Shown one piece after another: positions 8,115 to 16,312 of a DNA stretch of 43,647 nucleotides. Numbering within the stretch: position 1 is the first letter of the stretch; every line of letters begins with the position of its first letter. The notes beneath the pieces are model-generated. The model had not been told where the DNA came from. It searched no databases and saw only the letters and a program-made list of their open reading frames with translations. Position numbers and translations under genes: made by a program. This DNA comes from Thermoleophilia bacterium (GTDB lineage Bacteria > Actinomycetota > Thermoleophilia > Solirubrobacterales > 70-9), in the NCBI GenBank assembly GCA_016650125.1, contig JAENWT010000007.1, positions 96,297 to 139,943 on the forward strand, in the 5' to 3' direction.

Positions 8115-8921
8115 TCAGGGCTTTGGGGGGACTTCTGGCTGGCCCAGATCGTATGTCTGGTAGGCGCCGAACCGGCTGAATGTTTTGTGGGTCGGGCCGT
8201 GGTAGTCGGATGAAGCGGTGGCGCTGATTCCCAGTTCTCGAGCCAGATTCAGCAGGTGTTCAGTCTGCTTCTTCGTATGCGACGGGTAGAAGACTTCGAT
8301 TCCGCCGATGTCGAGCGAGCGGATCAGGGACTCGACCTGGTCGGGGTCCTTGACGTCCCAGTAGGGGTGGGCGATCACGGCGACACCACCGGCCTCCTGG
8401 ATGATTTCGCAGGCCTGGGGGGCGGTCGGCCACTTGCGGGAGACGAAGGCCTTGGCGCCGGGCACCAGGTACTCCTCGAAGAAAGGACCCATGTTGTTGG
8501 CGGCTCCGGCCGCATGGGCGATGTGGGGGCGGCCGATCGAGTCGGCCGAGCCGGCCTCGCGGATCGCGTCGTCGATCGTGATGTCGAAACCGAAGCCGCG
8601 CAGGTTCTCGATGATCTCCTTGGCCCGCTCGACCCGCTCCTGCTGGGCCCGGTCGCAGGCCGGCTTGATCTTCTTCAGGTCGATCCAGTAGCCGCAGATG
8701 TGGAGGTCCTCAGCGAATTCGTGGACCGAGGACATTTCGATCGCCGGCACGATCTCTACTCCGAGCCGCTCGCCCTTCTCGATCGCCTCCGGCACGCCGG
8801 CCACCCCGTCGTGGTCGGTCAGTGCGAGGACCTCGACGCCCGCGGCAGCGGCCTGCTCGACGACCCCCGCCGGTTCTAGCTGGCCATCAGAGACAACGGA
8901 ATGTGACTGGAGTTCGATCAT
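8115..8921 (-). CDS. PHP-domain phosphoesterase (TrpH/YciV-like)
   Basis: A 268-residue PHP protein. Motifs in order: MIELQSHSVVSDG, ALTDHDGVAGV, IVPAIEMSS, GRPHIAHA, VIAHPYW and SSDYHGP. Relatives are trinuclear metal phosphoesterases that degrade pAp or RNA 5' ends. The first motif reads Q-x-H where most members have H-x-H, so one expected metal ligand is Gln; this may be a lineage feature rather than inactivation because all other ligands remain. The start has no Shine-Dalgarno; on the coding strand TATCCT lies 9 bases before the ATG, suggesting a leaderless mRNA. It is divergent from the multicopper oxidase gene. Confidence 0.85.
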   Translation of the reverse strand: MIELQSHSVVSDGQLEPAGVVEQAAAAGVEVLALTDHDGVAGVPEAIEKGERLGVEIVPAIEMSSVHEFAEDLHICGYWIDLKKIKPACDRAQQERVERAKEIIENLRGFGFDITIDDAIREAGSADSIGRPHIAHAAGAANNMGPFFEEYLVPGAKAFVSRKWPTAPQACEIIQEAGGVAVIAHPYWDVKDPDQVESLIRSLDIGGIEVFYPSHTKKQTEHLLNLARELGISATASSDYHGPTHKTFSRFGAYQTYDLGQPEVPPKP

Positions 8922-8973
8922 GAGCGGAAAAGGATAAGGGCCCGGGACCGGTGGTGTTCCGGTGCCAGGGGTT

Positions 8974-9001
8974 TATGCTGAATTTCGGTTGGAATACCGA
9001 A
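8974..9001 (+). promoter_or_regulatory. Candidate -10 box and inverted repeat before the multicopper oxidase gene
   Basis: TATGCT at 8974-8979 could be a -10 box. Just downstream TTCGGT (8984-8989) and ACCGAA (8996-9001) form an exact 6-base inverted repeat with a 6-base spacer, placed where an operator or 5'-UTR hairpin would sit. The regulator is unknown. Confidence 0.35.
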
Positions 9002-9016
9002 CGAAGGGCATTGCTT

Positions 9017-10681
9017 ATGCAGCACCGGGTCGGAAAGTGTTTGGTCAGGGTTTATGGCTACTCCATGGTCGGGATCAGCCTGTTGACCGGCCTGGGAGTT
9101 CTCTCCGCCCAGGCCCAGGCCGAGCGCACGGGGTGTCACCGCAATGCCCCACCGATCATCCGGGACGGCTTTCCCACGCCGCAGCTCCGTTACAGCCACA
9201 ACGGCAAGCTCGACACTTCGTTTCGGGCCGCGCTCGGACCGACGACGATCAACGGCAAGAGGGTGATCGCCCAGACCTACGACGGGCAATATCCGGGACC
9301 AATGCTGATGATCTGCGCACGGGATCAGCTGACCGTGAACGTCGAGAACGATCTGAAAGGTCCGACCAACTTCCACACGCACGGCTTCCACATCTCTCCG
9401 CGGGCCGATCACGACAATGTCTTCCGGAACATCTACCCGGGCAGGAACCTCACCTACCGCTACCGGATCCCCAGCAACAACCTGCCCGGCTCTTACTGGT
9501 ACCACCCGCACTGGCACCCCGATGTCGAGCCGCAGATCTTCGCCGGACTCGCCGGCGGCATAGTCGAGGAGGGCGGTCTCGACCGGCTACCCGCCCTGAA
9601 AAACGTGCCACAGCGCCTGATGGTCATCCAGAACACCCAGGTCAAAGCCGGGCGGATCGTCCCGGTCGGCAAATCGGATCCGGAGGACGAGCGGCTCTAC
9701 GTGAACGGGGAGATCAACCCGACCGCGAAGATCCGACCCGGCGAGATCCAGCGGTGGCGCATCTTCAATGCCAGCGCCGACCGCATATTCGTCCTGCGGC
9801 TGGCCGGACAGCCATTCCATGTGCTCGCTCAGGACGCCAACACACTGGCCCGGCCGAGAATCGTGCGGAAGCTTCACCTCGCACCCGGGTCCCGTCGCGA
9901 AGTGCTGGTGCGTGGGGGGAAGGCGGGCAAATACGTGATGCGGGCCATCCCCTTCAGGCAGTTTGCCGGCGCCAACGACCCCGATGCCGGCGGCTGGATC
10001 CCCAACCAGAAGGTGGTCACCGTCAAGTCCTCCGGTCGCCCTGGGAAGGGTCGTATTCCGCAGAAGCTGATCGGTACCCCCGAAGACCTGCGCAAGTCGA
10101 AAGTCGACCGCCAGCGCAAGATCATCTTCGGTGAAGACCAGGTTTCTTCGACTGAAACGGACTACCTGCTCAACGGGCACATGTACAACCCGGACCAGGT
10201 GCTCACCATGAAGCTCGGCTCGCTCGAACAATGGACGCTGGTCAACAAGACCTCCGAGTGGCACACCTTCCACATCCACATCAATGAGTTCCAGGTGCTC
10301 AGCGTCGGAGGGGAGAAGCGCCCCTACGTCGACTACCAGGACAACGTGATGATCCCGCCCGGCTCGAACGTCGTGATGCGGACCCGGCCCACGGATTTCA
10401 CCGGCAAGTTCGTCTTCCATTGCCACGTGACCTTTCATGAGGATCACGGCATGATGGCCGCGGTCCAGGTCAAGCGCAATCCGACCGCATCCGAGCTCGC
10501 CGCCAGCGTCGAAACGAGTGGGCCACTGACGGTCGCCTCGAACGCCCTCGGCTCGGAGGCAAAGCCTTCAGTGACCGAGTTCCCGGTTTCGGCAGGTCCG
10601 TTCGGATCCGGCCCGGGAGGTGTCCCGGTCCTTGGGCACGGCGAAGGGTTCCTCTGCCCCCTGGGCACACGCCGGACCTGA
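9017..10681 (+). CDS. Exported multicopper oxidase (laccase-like)
   Basis: A 554-residue secreted oxidase coupling substrate oxidation to reduction of oxygen to water. ATG 9017 is chosen because GAAGGG lies about 8 bases upstream and it yields a signal peptide (basic start, hydrophobic SMVGISLLTGLGVLS, cleavage near AQAQA). All copper motifs are present: HTHGFH from residue 120, HPHWH from 163, HTFHIH from 416 and HCHVTFHEDHGMM from 468, the last with the type 1 Cys469 and axial Met. The roughly 55 residues after the last copper motif form a Ser/Gly/Pro-rich tail. Possible roles are copper or manganese oxidation, phenol oxidation or bilirubin-type activity; none can be singled out. Upstream is a candidate operator. 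Confidence 0.92.
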   Translation: MQHRVGKCLVRVYGYSMVGISLLTGLGVLSAQAQAERTGCHRNAPPIIRDGFPTPQLRYSHNGKLDTSFRAALGPTTINGKRVIAQTYDGQYPGPMLMICARDQLTVNVENDLKGPTNFHTHGFHISPRADHDNVFRNIYPGRNLTYRYRIPSNNLPGSYWYHPHWHPDVEPQIFAGLAGGIVEEGGLDRLPALKNVPQRLMVIQNTQVKAGRIVPVGKSDPEDERLYVNGEINPTAKIRPGEIQRWRIFNASADRIFVLRLAGQPFHVLAQDANTLARPRIVRKLHLAPGSRREVLVRGGKAGKYVMRAIPFRQFAGANDPDAGGWIPNQKVVTVKSSGRPGKGRIPQKLIGTPEDLRKSKVDRQRKIIFGEDQVSSTETDYLLNGHMYNPDQVLTMKLGSLEQWTLVNKTSEWHTFHIHINEFQVLSVGGEKRPYVDYQDNVMIPPGSNVVMRTRPTDFTGKFVFHCHVTFHEDHGMMAAVQVKRNPTASELAASVETSGPLTVASNALGSEAKPSVTEFPVSAGPFGSGPGGVPVLGHGEGFLCPLGTRRT

Positions 10682-10710
10682 GCAGCTCCACCCGCCGTCA
10701 ACTTTAGTCG

Positions 10711-10728
10711 GCAAATAGACTCCCGCGA
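10711..10728 (+). promoter_or_regulatory. Candidate -10 element for a leaderless biotin-carboxylase mRNA
   Basis: TAGACT at 10716-10721 lies 7 bases before the ATG at 10729, with no Shine-Dalgarno between. The surrounding CAAATAGACT is identical to the sequence preceding pccB (902-909 region), suggesting shared expression of the two separated carboxylase loci. Confidence 0.45.
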
Positions 10729-12486
10729 ATGTTCTCGAAGATTCTTATCGCCAACCGGGGCGAGATTGCTATCCGGGTCGCACGGGCCTGCCGAGAGATG
10801 GGGATCACCTCGGTCGCCGTGTACTCCGACATTGATCGGGATGCACCTCATGTCCATGCCTGTGACGAGGCTTTCCTGATCGGTCCGGCGATCCCGGCCG
10901 AGAGTTACCTTTCGATCGAGAAGATCTTGAGCGCCTGTAAGGAATCCGGCGCCGATGCGGTCCACCCCGGCTACGGCTTCCTCGCCGAGAACGCCGACTT
11001 CGCCCGGGCCCTCGACGAGGCCGGCATCACTTTCATCGGCCCGCCCGCCTCGGCGATCGACGCGATGGGGTCGAAGACGCAGGCCCGCGAGATCATGAAA
11101 GAGGCGGGTGTTCCGATCGTCCCCGGTGCCACGAAGCCGGCGAAGGATGTGGCCGAGGCCCGCAAGCAGGCCAAAGATGCCGGCTACCCGGTCGCCTGCA
11201 AGGCGGTCGGCGGTGGCGGTGGCAAGGGCTTCCGCGTCGCCCTGACGCCGGACGACCTCGAAGAAGCCTTCGAAGGCTCGGCCCGTGAAGGCGAGAAGTT
11301 CTTCAGCGATGACCGCGTGTACGTGGAGCGGTACCTGGAGAACCCCAGGCACGTCGAAGTCCAGGTCCTGGCCGACAAACAGGGCAACGTGATCCACCTC
11401 GGCGAGCGTGATTGCTCGATCCAAAGGCGCCACCAGAAGGTGATCGAGGAGGCGCCGGGACCGCGCGTCGACGACGAGATGCGCGAGCGCATCGGCAAGA
11501 TCGCGACTGACGCCGCCCGGGCCGTCGGTTACTACTCGGCCGGCACGATCGAAGGCATGCAGGTCGGTGACGAGTATTTCTTCCTCGAGATGAACACCCG
11601 GGTCCAGGTCGAGCATTGCGTGACCGAGATGATCACCGGGGTCGACATCGTGCGCGAGCAGATCAAGATCGCCGCCGGCGCCGAACTTTCGCTGAAGCAG
11701 GAGGACGTGCGCCTCAGCGGCTGGGCGATCGAGTGCCGGATCAACGCCGAGAAGGCCGAGATGAACTTCGCGCCCGCCCCGGGCAGGATCACCAGCTACC
11801 GCGAGCCCTCCGGCCCCGGCATCCGGGTCGACACCGGCGTGATCAACGGCTCCGAGGTCACCCCGATGTACGACCCGATGATCGGCAAGCTGATCGTCTG
11901 GGACAACGACCGGGAAGCGGCGACCCAACGCATGCTGCGGGCCCTGGACGAATACGAGATCGGCGGACTTTCAACGCTGATTCCCTTCCACAAAGCCATT
12001 CTCGCTACCAAACAGTGGGAAAAGGGCGAGACCTGCCGTGACCTGATGGAAGACAAGAAGTGGCTCAAAACGACGGCGCCGCCCAGGACCGACCCGCCGA
12101 AGGCCGAAGAGGGCGAGGCCGAGAAGGTCGCCCGCGACTACCTGGTCGAAGTCTCCGGCAAGCGGTTCGACGTCAAAGTGATCGGTGAAGCGACCGGGGT
12201 CGCGGCAGCGGCCGCGCCGCGCGGCAAGCCGCCGAAGCGCGAGAAGAAGGCGGGCGGAGGCGGGGGATCGTCCTCCGAGGTTCTCGAGTCACCGCTCCAG
12301 GGTTCGGTCTTCAAGCTCAACGTCGAAGAGGGCAGCGAGGTCGAAGAAGGCGACCTGATCTGCGTGATCGAGGCGATGAAGATGGAGAACGAGATCACCG
12401 CTCACCGCAAGGGCAAAGTGACGGCCCTGCCGATCAAGGTCGGCGACTCGGTTGCCAGCGGGGACCCTTTGGCCACGATCAAGTAA
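10729..12486 (+). CDS. Acyl-CoA carboxylase alpha subunit: biotin carboxylase fused to biotin carrier domain
   Basis: A 585-residue protein. Residues 1 to about 445 are biotin carboxylase (KILIANRGEIAIRV; ATP-grasp loop KAVGGGGGKGFRV; EMNTRVQVEHCVTE). After a Pro/Lys/Gly-rich linker, the C-terminal carrier domain has EAMKM with Lys551 as the biotinylation site. It carboxylates biotin with ATP and bicarbonate and passes the carboxyl to the beta subunit, probably the product at 918-2486. This two-domain fusion is the actinobacterial AccA/PccA form, which often serves several beta subunits. It follows the multicopper oxidase by 47 bases but has its own leaderless-type start. Confidence 0.95.
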   Translation: MFSKILIANRGEIAIRVARACREMGITSVAVYSDIDRDAPHVHACDEAFLIGPAIPAESYLSIEKILSACKESGADAVHPGYGFLAENADFARALDEAGITFIGPPASAIDAMGSKTQAREIMKEAGVPIVPGATKPAKDVAEARKQAKDAGYPVACKAVGGGGGKGFRVALTPDDLEEAFEGSAREGEKFFSDDRVYVERYLENPRHVEVQVLADKQGNVIHLGERDCSIQRRHQKVIEEAPGPRVDDEMRERIGKIATDAARAVGYYSAGTIEGMQVGDEYFFLEMNTRVQVEHCVTEMITGVDIVREQIKIAAGAELSLKQEDVRLSGWAIECRINAEKAEMNFAPAPGRITSYREPSGPGIRVDTGVINGSEVTPMYDPMIGKLIVWDNDREAATQRMLRALDEYEIGGLSTLIPFHKAILATKQWEKGETCRDLMEDKKWLKTTAPPRTDPPKAEEGEAEKVARDYLVEVSGKRFDVKVIGEATGVAAAAAPRGKPPKREKKAGGGGGSSSEVLESPLQGSVFKLNVEEGSEVEEGDLICVIEAMKMENEITAHRKGKVTALPIKVGDSVASGDPLATIK

Positions 12487-12502
12487 CATCTCGCGGTCTA
12501 CC

Positions 12503-12519
12503 GTCGCCCCTGGGGCGGC
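12503..12519 (+). terminator. Short GC hairpin after the biotin carboxylase gene
   Basis: GTCGCC...GGCGGC pairs around CCTGG (one G-T pair) just after the alpha-subunit stop. There is no T-run, so termination is uncertain. It belongs to the recurrent TCTACCG-plus-GC-hairpin pattern also seen near 6192 and 31111. Confidence 0.4.
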
Positions 12520-12543
12520 TACAGAGAGGAACTCGTAACCATT

Positions 12544-12783
12544 ATGGATTTACTTGCATACTTGGATCCGGGCAGTGCTTCGGCTCTGCTGGCTGCTGTA
12601 CTCGCCGGAATCGCCGGTGCTGGAGCAGCGATCCGGACCTACGGAAAAAGAATGAAGGACACGTTGATGTTCTGGAAGAAGACTGAGCCGGCCACCGAGG
12701 GCGCAATCGCCCCCAAGCCAGGTGCCGCTACCGCGACCACCTCGCCGGCCGATACGACCGACGACAAGCCGGCCGAGCAGTAA
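12544..12783 (+). CDS. Small single-span membrane protein of unknown function
   Basis: A 79-residue protein: DLLAYLDPGSASALLAAV, a hydrophobic segment to about residue 28, a short basic stretch (RTYGKRMKD), FWKK, and a Pro/Ala/Thr-rich acidic tail. Similar small proteins with a YLDPGS start occur next to surface-polymer and methyltransferase genes in many bacteria, but I know no assigned function. GAGAGGA lies 13 bases upstream of the ATG, a rather long spacing. It is 4 bases from the methyltransferase gene and probably cotranscribed with it and the membrane phosphatase/sulfatase-like gene. Confidence 0.75.
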   Translation: MDLLAYLDPGSASALLAAVLAGIAGAGAAIRTYGKRMKDTLMFWKKTEPATEGAIAPKPGAATATTSPADTTDDKPAEQ

Positions 12784-12787
12784 ACAC

Positions 12788-14194
12788 GTGGCAAATGCAG
12801 AACCTGGTTCCTTCCGGGACCGAGACAGCCGTGTTGTAATAACCGACGACGCCATCCTCCGGGCCCTCAGCCCGGAAGGCGCGGGCGACTGGGACGCCCT
12901 TGCGACGAGTCCGTTGCTGGAGACCCTGGTCAACAAAGGCGAGCTGATCCCGACCAAAGAGGTCGACGTCTCGGTGCTGAACGGCTCCACCGACCTGCTG
13001 CCCACCGGGGTCACGCGGGTCCTGGAGCACCAGCGCGTGCCCTTCATCTCGTATCCCTACGAGTGGACCTTCAGCATGCTGCGCGACGCGGCACTGCTTC
13101 AGCTCGACCTCGGCATCGCCTCGGTCGACGAAGGCCTGATGCTGAAGGACGCGACGCCCTACAACGTCCAGTTCCAGGGATCCAGCCCGGTCTTCATCGA
13201 CGTCGGCTCCTTCGAGAAGATCCCGGAAGGCCTGCCCTGGGTCGGCTACCGCCAGTTCTGCATGCTTTACCTCTATCCGCTGCTCTTCCAGGCACACAAG
13301 GACATCCCGTTCCATCCCTGGATGCGCGGCTCGATCGACGGCATCCAGCCGATCGACGCGATCAAGGTGTTCTCCCTGAGGGACCGCCTGCGTCGCGGCG
13401 TCTTCCTGCACACCTCGCTTCACGCCCGCCTCGACCGCCGTGCGAACAAGTCCGGTCCGGGCGACCCCGACGCACCGAAGAAGGAACGGAACGTCAAGCC
13501 CGAGGCAGTCAAGGCTCACATGGCCAGCATGCGCCGCCTGGTCGACAAGCTGCGCTGGAAGACCGGCGAGACCTCGTGGAGCGGCTACCGCCAGCACAAC
13601 ACCTACAGCGATGATGATGACAAGCGAAAAGTGTCGTTCGTCGCCGAAGTGGCCAACAACAAGCATCCGACCCTGACCTGGGACATGGGCTGCAACGACG
13701 GTGCCTACTCGCGCATCGCCGCCGAGAACTCCGATCGCGTGGTCGCCTTCGACTTCGACCACGCCACGGTCGAAGCGCTCTACCGCTCCCTGCGGGCCGA
13801 AGGCAACACCAAGATCCTGCCGCTCGTCGGCAACCTGGCCGACCCGTCACCGGGCCTCGGCTGGCGCGGCCTTGAGCGCCGCACGTTGGCCGATCGAGGC
13901 GCCCCGGACCTGATGCTGGCCCTCGCCCTGATCCATCACGTCTCGATCTCGGCGAACATCCCCATCGCCGAATTCCTCGAGTGGGTCAAAGACCTCGGCT
14001 CGACCCTCCTGATCGAGTTCCCGAAGCGCACCGATCCGATGGTCCGCGCGCTGCTGGCGAACAAGCAGGAGGGAGCGAACCTCGACTACGACCTCGAGAA
14101 CTTCGAGCTCGAACTGGGACGGCGCTTCAACGTCGAGAAGCGTGAGGAGCTGCCTTCCGGCGACCGGGTTCTCTACCTGGCCTCGCCCCTGTAG
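12788..14194 (+). CDS. Class I SAM-dependent methyltransferase, NoeA-like
   Basis: A 468-residue protein from GTG 12788 (MANAEPGSFRDRDSR). The N-terminal 280 residues resemble the region found in NoeA-type nodulation proteins (RVLEHQRVPFISYPYEW; FIDVGSFEKIPEG; QFCMLYLYPLLFQ), and the C-terminal part is a Rossmann methyltransferase with WDMGCNDGAYSRIA (SAM loop), VVAFDFDHATVE and LMLALALIHHVS. NoeA was linked to rhizobial host specificity; the true substrate is unknown. Here it sits between a small membrane protein and a membrane phosphatase/sulfatase-like protein, which it overlaps by one base (TAGTG), so modification of a cell-surface polymer or lipid is plausible but inferred. Confidence 0.75.
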   Translation: MANAEPGSFRDRDSRVVITDDAILRALSPEGAGDWDALATSPLLETLVNKGELIPTKEVDVSVLNGSTDLLPTGVTRVLEHQRVPFISYPYEWTFSMLRDAALLQLDLGIASVDEGLMLKDATPYNVQFQGSSPVFIDVGSFEKIPEGLPWVGYRQFCMLYLYPLLFQAHKDIPFHPWMRGSIDGIQPIDAIKVFSLRDRLRRGVFLHTSLHARLDRRANKSGPGDPDAPKKERNVKPEAVKAHMASMRRLVDKLRWKTGETSWSGYRQHNTYSDDDDKRKVSFVAEVANNKHPTLTWDMGCNDGAYSRIAAENSDRVVAFDFDHATVEALYRSLRAEGNTKILPLVGNLADPSPGLGWRGLERRTLADRGAPDLMLALALIHHVSISANIPIAEFLEWVKDLGSTLLIEFPKRTDPMVRALLANKQEGANLDYDLENFELELGRRFNVEKREELPSGDRVLYLASPL

Positions 14195-16293
14195 TGAACT
14201 TCGACTGGGCGAAAGTGGCGCCGACCCGGCGCCAATGGCTTCTGGGCGGCGGCCATCTGGCCGCTCTCTGGGCCATCACTTTCGTCCAGCCGCTGCTCGA
14301 CCTGCTCGGCAAGAACCCGGACTTCTTCGTCGCCCGGGACAACAGCCCGGGTGACGTGCTGATCCTCGCGATCGGCTTCACGCTGGTCCCGCCGCTGATC
14401 ATGCTCGCGATCGAATGGGTGGCGAAGATGATCGGCCCGAAGGTCTATTACGCGGTTCACTTCCTGTTCTTCTTCGGGATCGCGACCTTCCTCTTCATCA
14501 GCATCGAAAGCAACTTCTTCGATGGTCCGACCGTCCTGATGGTGGGCCTGGCCCTGATCCTCGGCGCACTCTTCGGCTACGCCGTCTTCCGGGTGGTCTT
14601 CCTGAAGAACCTGATGGACATCCTGATCGTCGCCCCGGTGGTGATCCTCCTGCTCTTCATCTTCACCAGCGAGAGCTCCAAGGTGATCTTCCCGAAGAAC
14701 GAATCGGTCAGCATCGGCGCCTCGACCAAATCGACCACTCCCGTCCTATGGATCAGCTTCGACGAAGTCAGTACGGGATCACTGATGAACAAGAATCAGG
14801 AGATCGACGGGACGCGCTTCCCGAACTTCAAGAAGCTCGAGGGTCAGAGCACGTGGTACCCGAATGAGACGACGACTTCCTACTTCACGCCCACAGCGAT
14901 GCCAGGTTTGCTCACTGGACGCGTGCCGCCCGAGGATGCTCTTCCGACCGCGGCTGACCAGCCCGAAAACGTCTTTTCGATGCTGTCGGGCTCCTACAGC
15001 TACCACGTGATCGAACCGATCACGCAGATCTGCCCCGTCCAGCTCTGCCCCGATGAAGAATCCCAGGTGCGCCAGCTGAGCCGCCTCAAGTCGCTCTACT
15101 CGGATCTCAAGTACGTCGAGGGCCGGCTGGTGCTCCCGCCCGATGTCGCCGACACCCTTCCGGACGTCGGCACGGACTTCGCCAACTTCGGCGGTGGTGG
15201 CGGCTCGAGCAGCGGCGGAGCCAGTGGCAGTGTCGGCAACACCATCGACGACCTTTTCGTCAAGGGCCGCGGTGGCGCCAAGGCACCGTCCGAGTACACG
15301 AAATTCATCAATCAGATCCCGGCCAAGGACTCGTCCCTGACCATGATGCACGTCAAGCAGCCGCATCAGCCTTGGAAGTACGACGTGAAGGGTGAGGAGT
15401 ACAACGACTCCCCGATCAGGCAGCTTTCCGACAGCACCAATCTGTGGCTGGTCGATGAGGAAGGTGTCGCCGCCACCCAGCAGCGCCAGATCGTGCAGAC
15501 CGGTTACGCCGACAATCTCCTCGGTCAATTCATTCGGCGGATCAAGAAGAACGGCAACTGGGACAAGGCGATGGTGATCGTCACCGCCGACCACGGCATC
15601 AGCTTCCAGGGGGGCGACATCCCCCAGCGTATCGCCGACACCAGGAGCATGGGCGAGGTCGCCAACCCGCCGCTCTTCATCAAGTACCCGGGCCAGACCA
15701 AGCCGAAGGTCGATCCGATCCACAGCATGACGCTCGACGTCGTGCCGACGATCGCCAAAGAACTCGGAGTCGAGGGCATGTACGACACCGAAGGTGTGCC
15801 ACTCCAGGGTGACAATGTGCCCGACCGCGACGTCACGGTCAAGGACGTCAAGAACCAGACCTTCACCGTGTCGATCGCCGATATCAAGAAGCAGCGCGAC
15901 GCCGGGATCGCCGAGAGGGACGCGCGCTTCGGTACCGGTCCGCTCTACACGCTCGGCCCGGCACCCGAACTGATCGGCAAGGCCGTCCCGGCGGTCACTG
16001 CCGAAGCGCAGGAAGCAAAACTCGACGCGCCTTCGCTCTGGCAGAACTACAAGCCAGGGGTCGGCCTCATCCCGATGTGGGTCACCGGCGAACTGACCGG
16101 CGTCGAAACCGGTTCGGCGATCGCGGTCGGCGTCAACGGCAAGATCCACGGCACCACCAAGTCATTCGACTTCAAGGACGCCCAGCGCTTCGGCACGCTG
16201 GTCGACCCCGCTTCACTCAAGCCGGGCAAGAACGAGATCACGGTCTACGAAGTGGGCCCCGGCAACAGCCTCAAAGCGCTCGGCTCGAACTAG
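14194..16293 (+). CDS. Membrane-anchored alkaline-phosphatase-superfamily (sulfatase-like) protein, copy 1
   Basis: A 699-residue protein with about five N-terminal membrane spans (HLAALWAITFVQPLLDLLG to LMDILIVAPVVILLLFIF) and a large outer domain. Superfamily metal and catalytic sites: Asp190 (SFDEVS), Thr232 in FTPTAMPGLLTG at the nucleophile place, a histidine site in MHVKQPHQPW, and Asp466-His467 in TADHG. Thr instead of Cys/Ser in C-x-P-x-R argues against a formylglycine sulfatase and for a phospho-transfer or hydrolysis enzyme like LtaS or phosphoethanolamine transferases. A Gly/Ser run (GGGGGSSSGGASGS) interrupts the domain. The C-terminal 80 residues (SAIAVGVNGKIHGTT...) recur in all copies. 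Substrate unknown. Confidence 0.85.
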   Translation: MNFDWAKVAPTRRQWLLGGGHLAALWAITFVQPLLDLLGKNPDFFVARDNSPGDVLILAIGFTLVPPLIMLAIEWVAKMIGPKVYYAVHFLFFFGIATFLFISIESNFFDGPTVLMVGLALILGALFGYAVFRVVFLKNLMDILIVAPVVILLLFIFTSESSKVIFPKNESVSIGASTKSTTPVLWISFDEVSTGSLMNKNQEIDGTRFPNFKKLEGQSTWYPNETTTSYFTPTAMPGLLTGRVPPEDALPTAADQPENVFSMLSGSYSYHVIEPITQICPVQLCPDEESQVRQLSRLKSLYSDLKYVEGRLVLPPDVADTLPDVGTDFANFGGGGGSSSGGASGSVGNTIDDLFVKGRGGAKAPSEYTKFINQIPAKDSSLTMMHVKQPHQPWKYDVKGEEYNDSPIRQLSDSTNLWLVDEEGVAATQQRQIVQTGYADNLLGQFIRRIKKNGNWDKAMVIVTADHGISFQGGDIPQRIADTRSMGEVANPPLFIKYPGQTKPKVDPIHSMTLDVVPTIAKELGVEGMYDTEGVPLQGDNVPDRDVTVKDVKNQTFTVSIADIKKQRDAGIAERDARFGTGPLYTLGPAPELIGKAVPAVTAEAQEAKLDAPSLWQNYKPGVGLIPMWVTGELTGVETGSAIAVGVNGKIHGTTKSFDFKDAQRFGTLVDPASLKPGKNEITVYEVGPGNSLKALGSN

Positions 16294-16312
16294 AACCGGA
16301 ACCGCAGCAGGT

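Noticed and set aside
14194-16293. Reading the membrane family as true formylglycine sulfatases
   Set aside because: No C-x-P-x-R or S-x-P-x-R signature exists in any copy; a Thr occupies the position and the five-span anchor is unlike secreted sulfatases.
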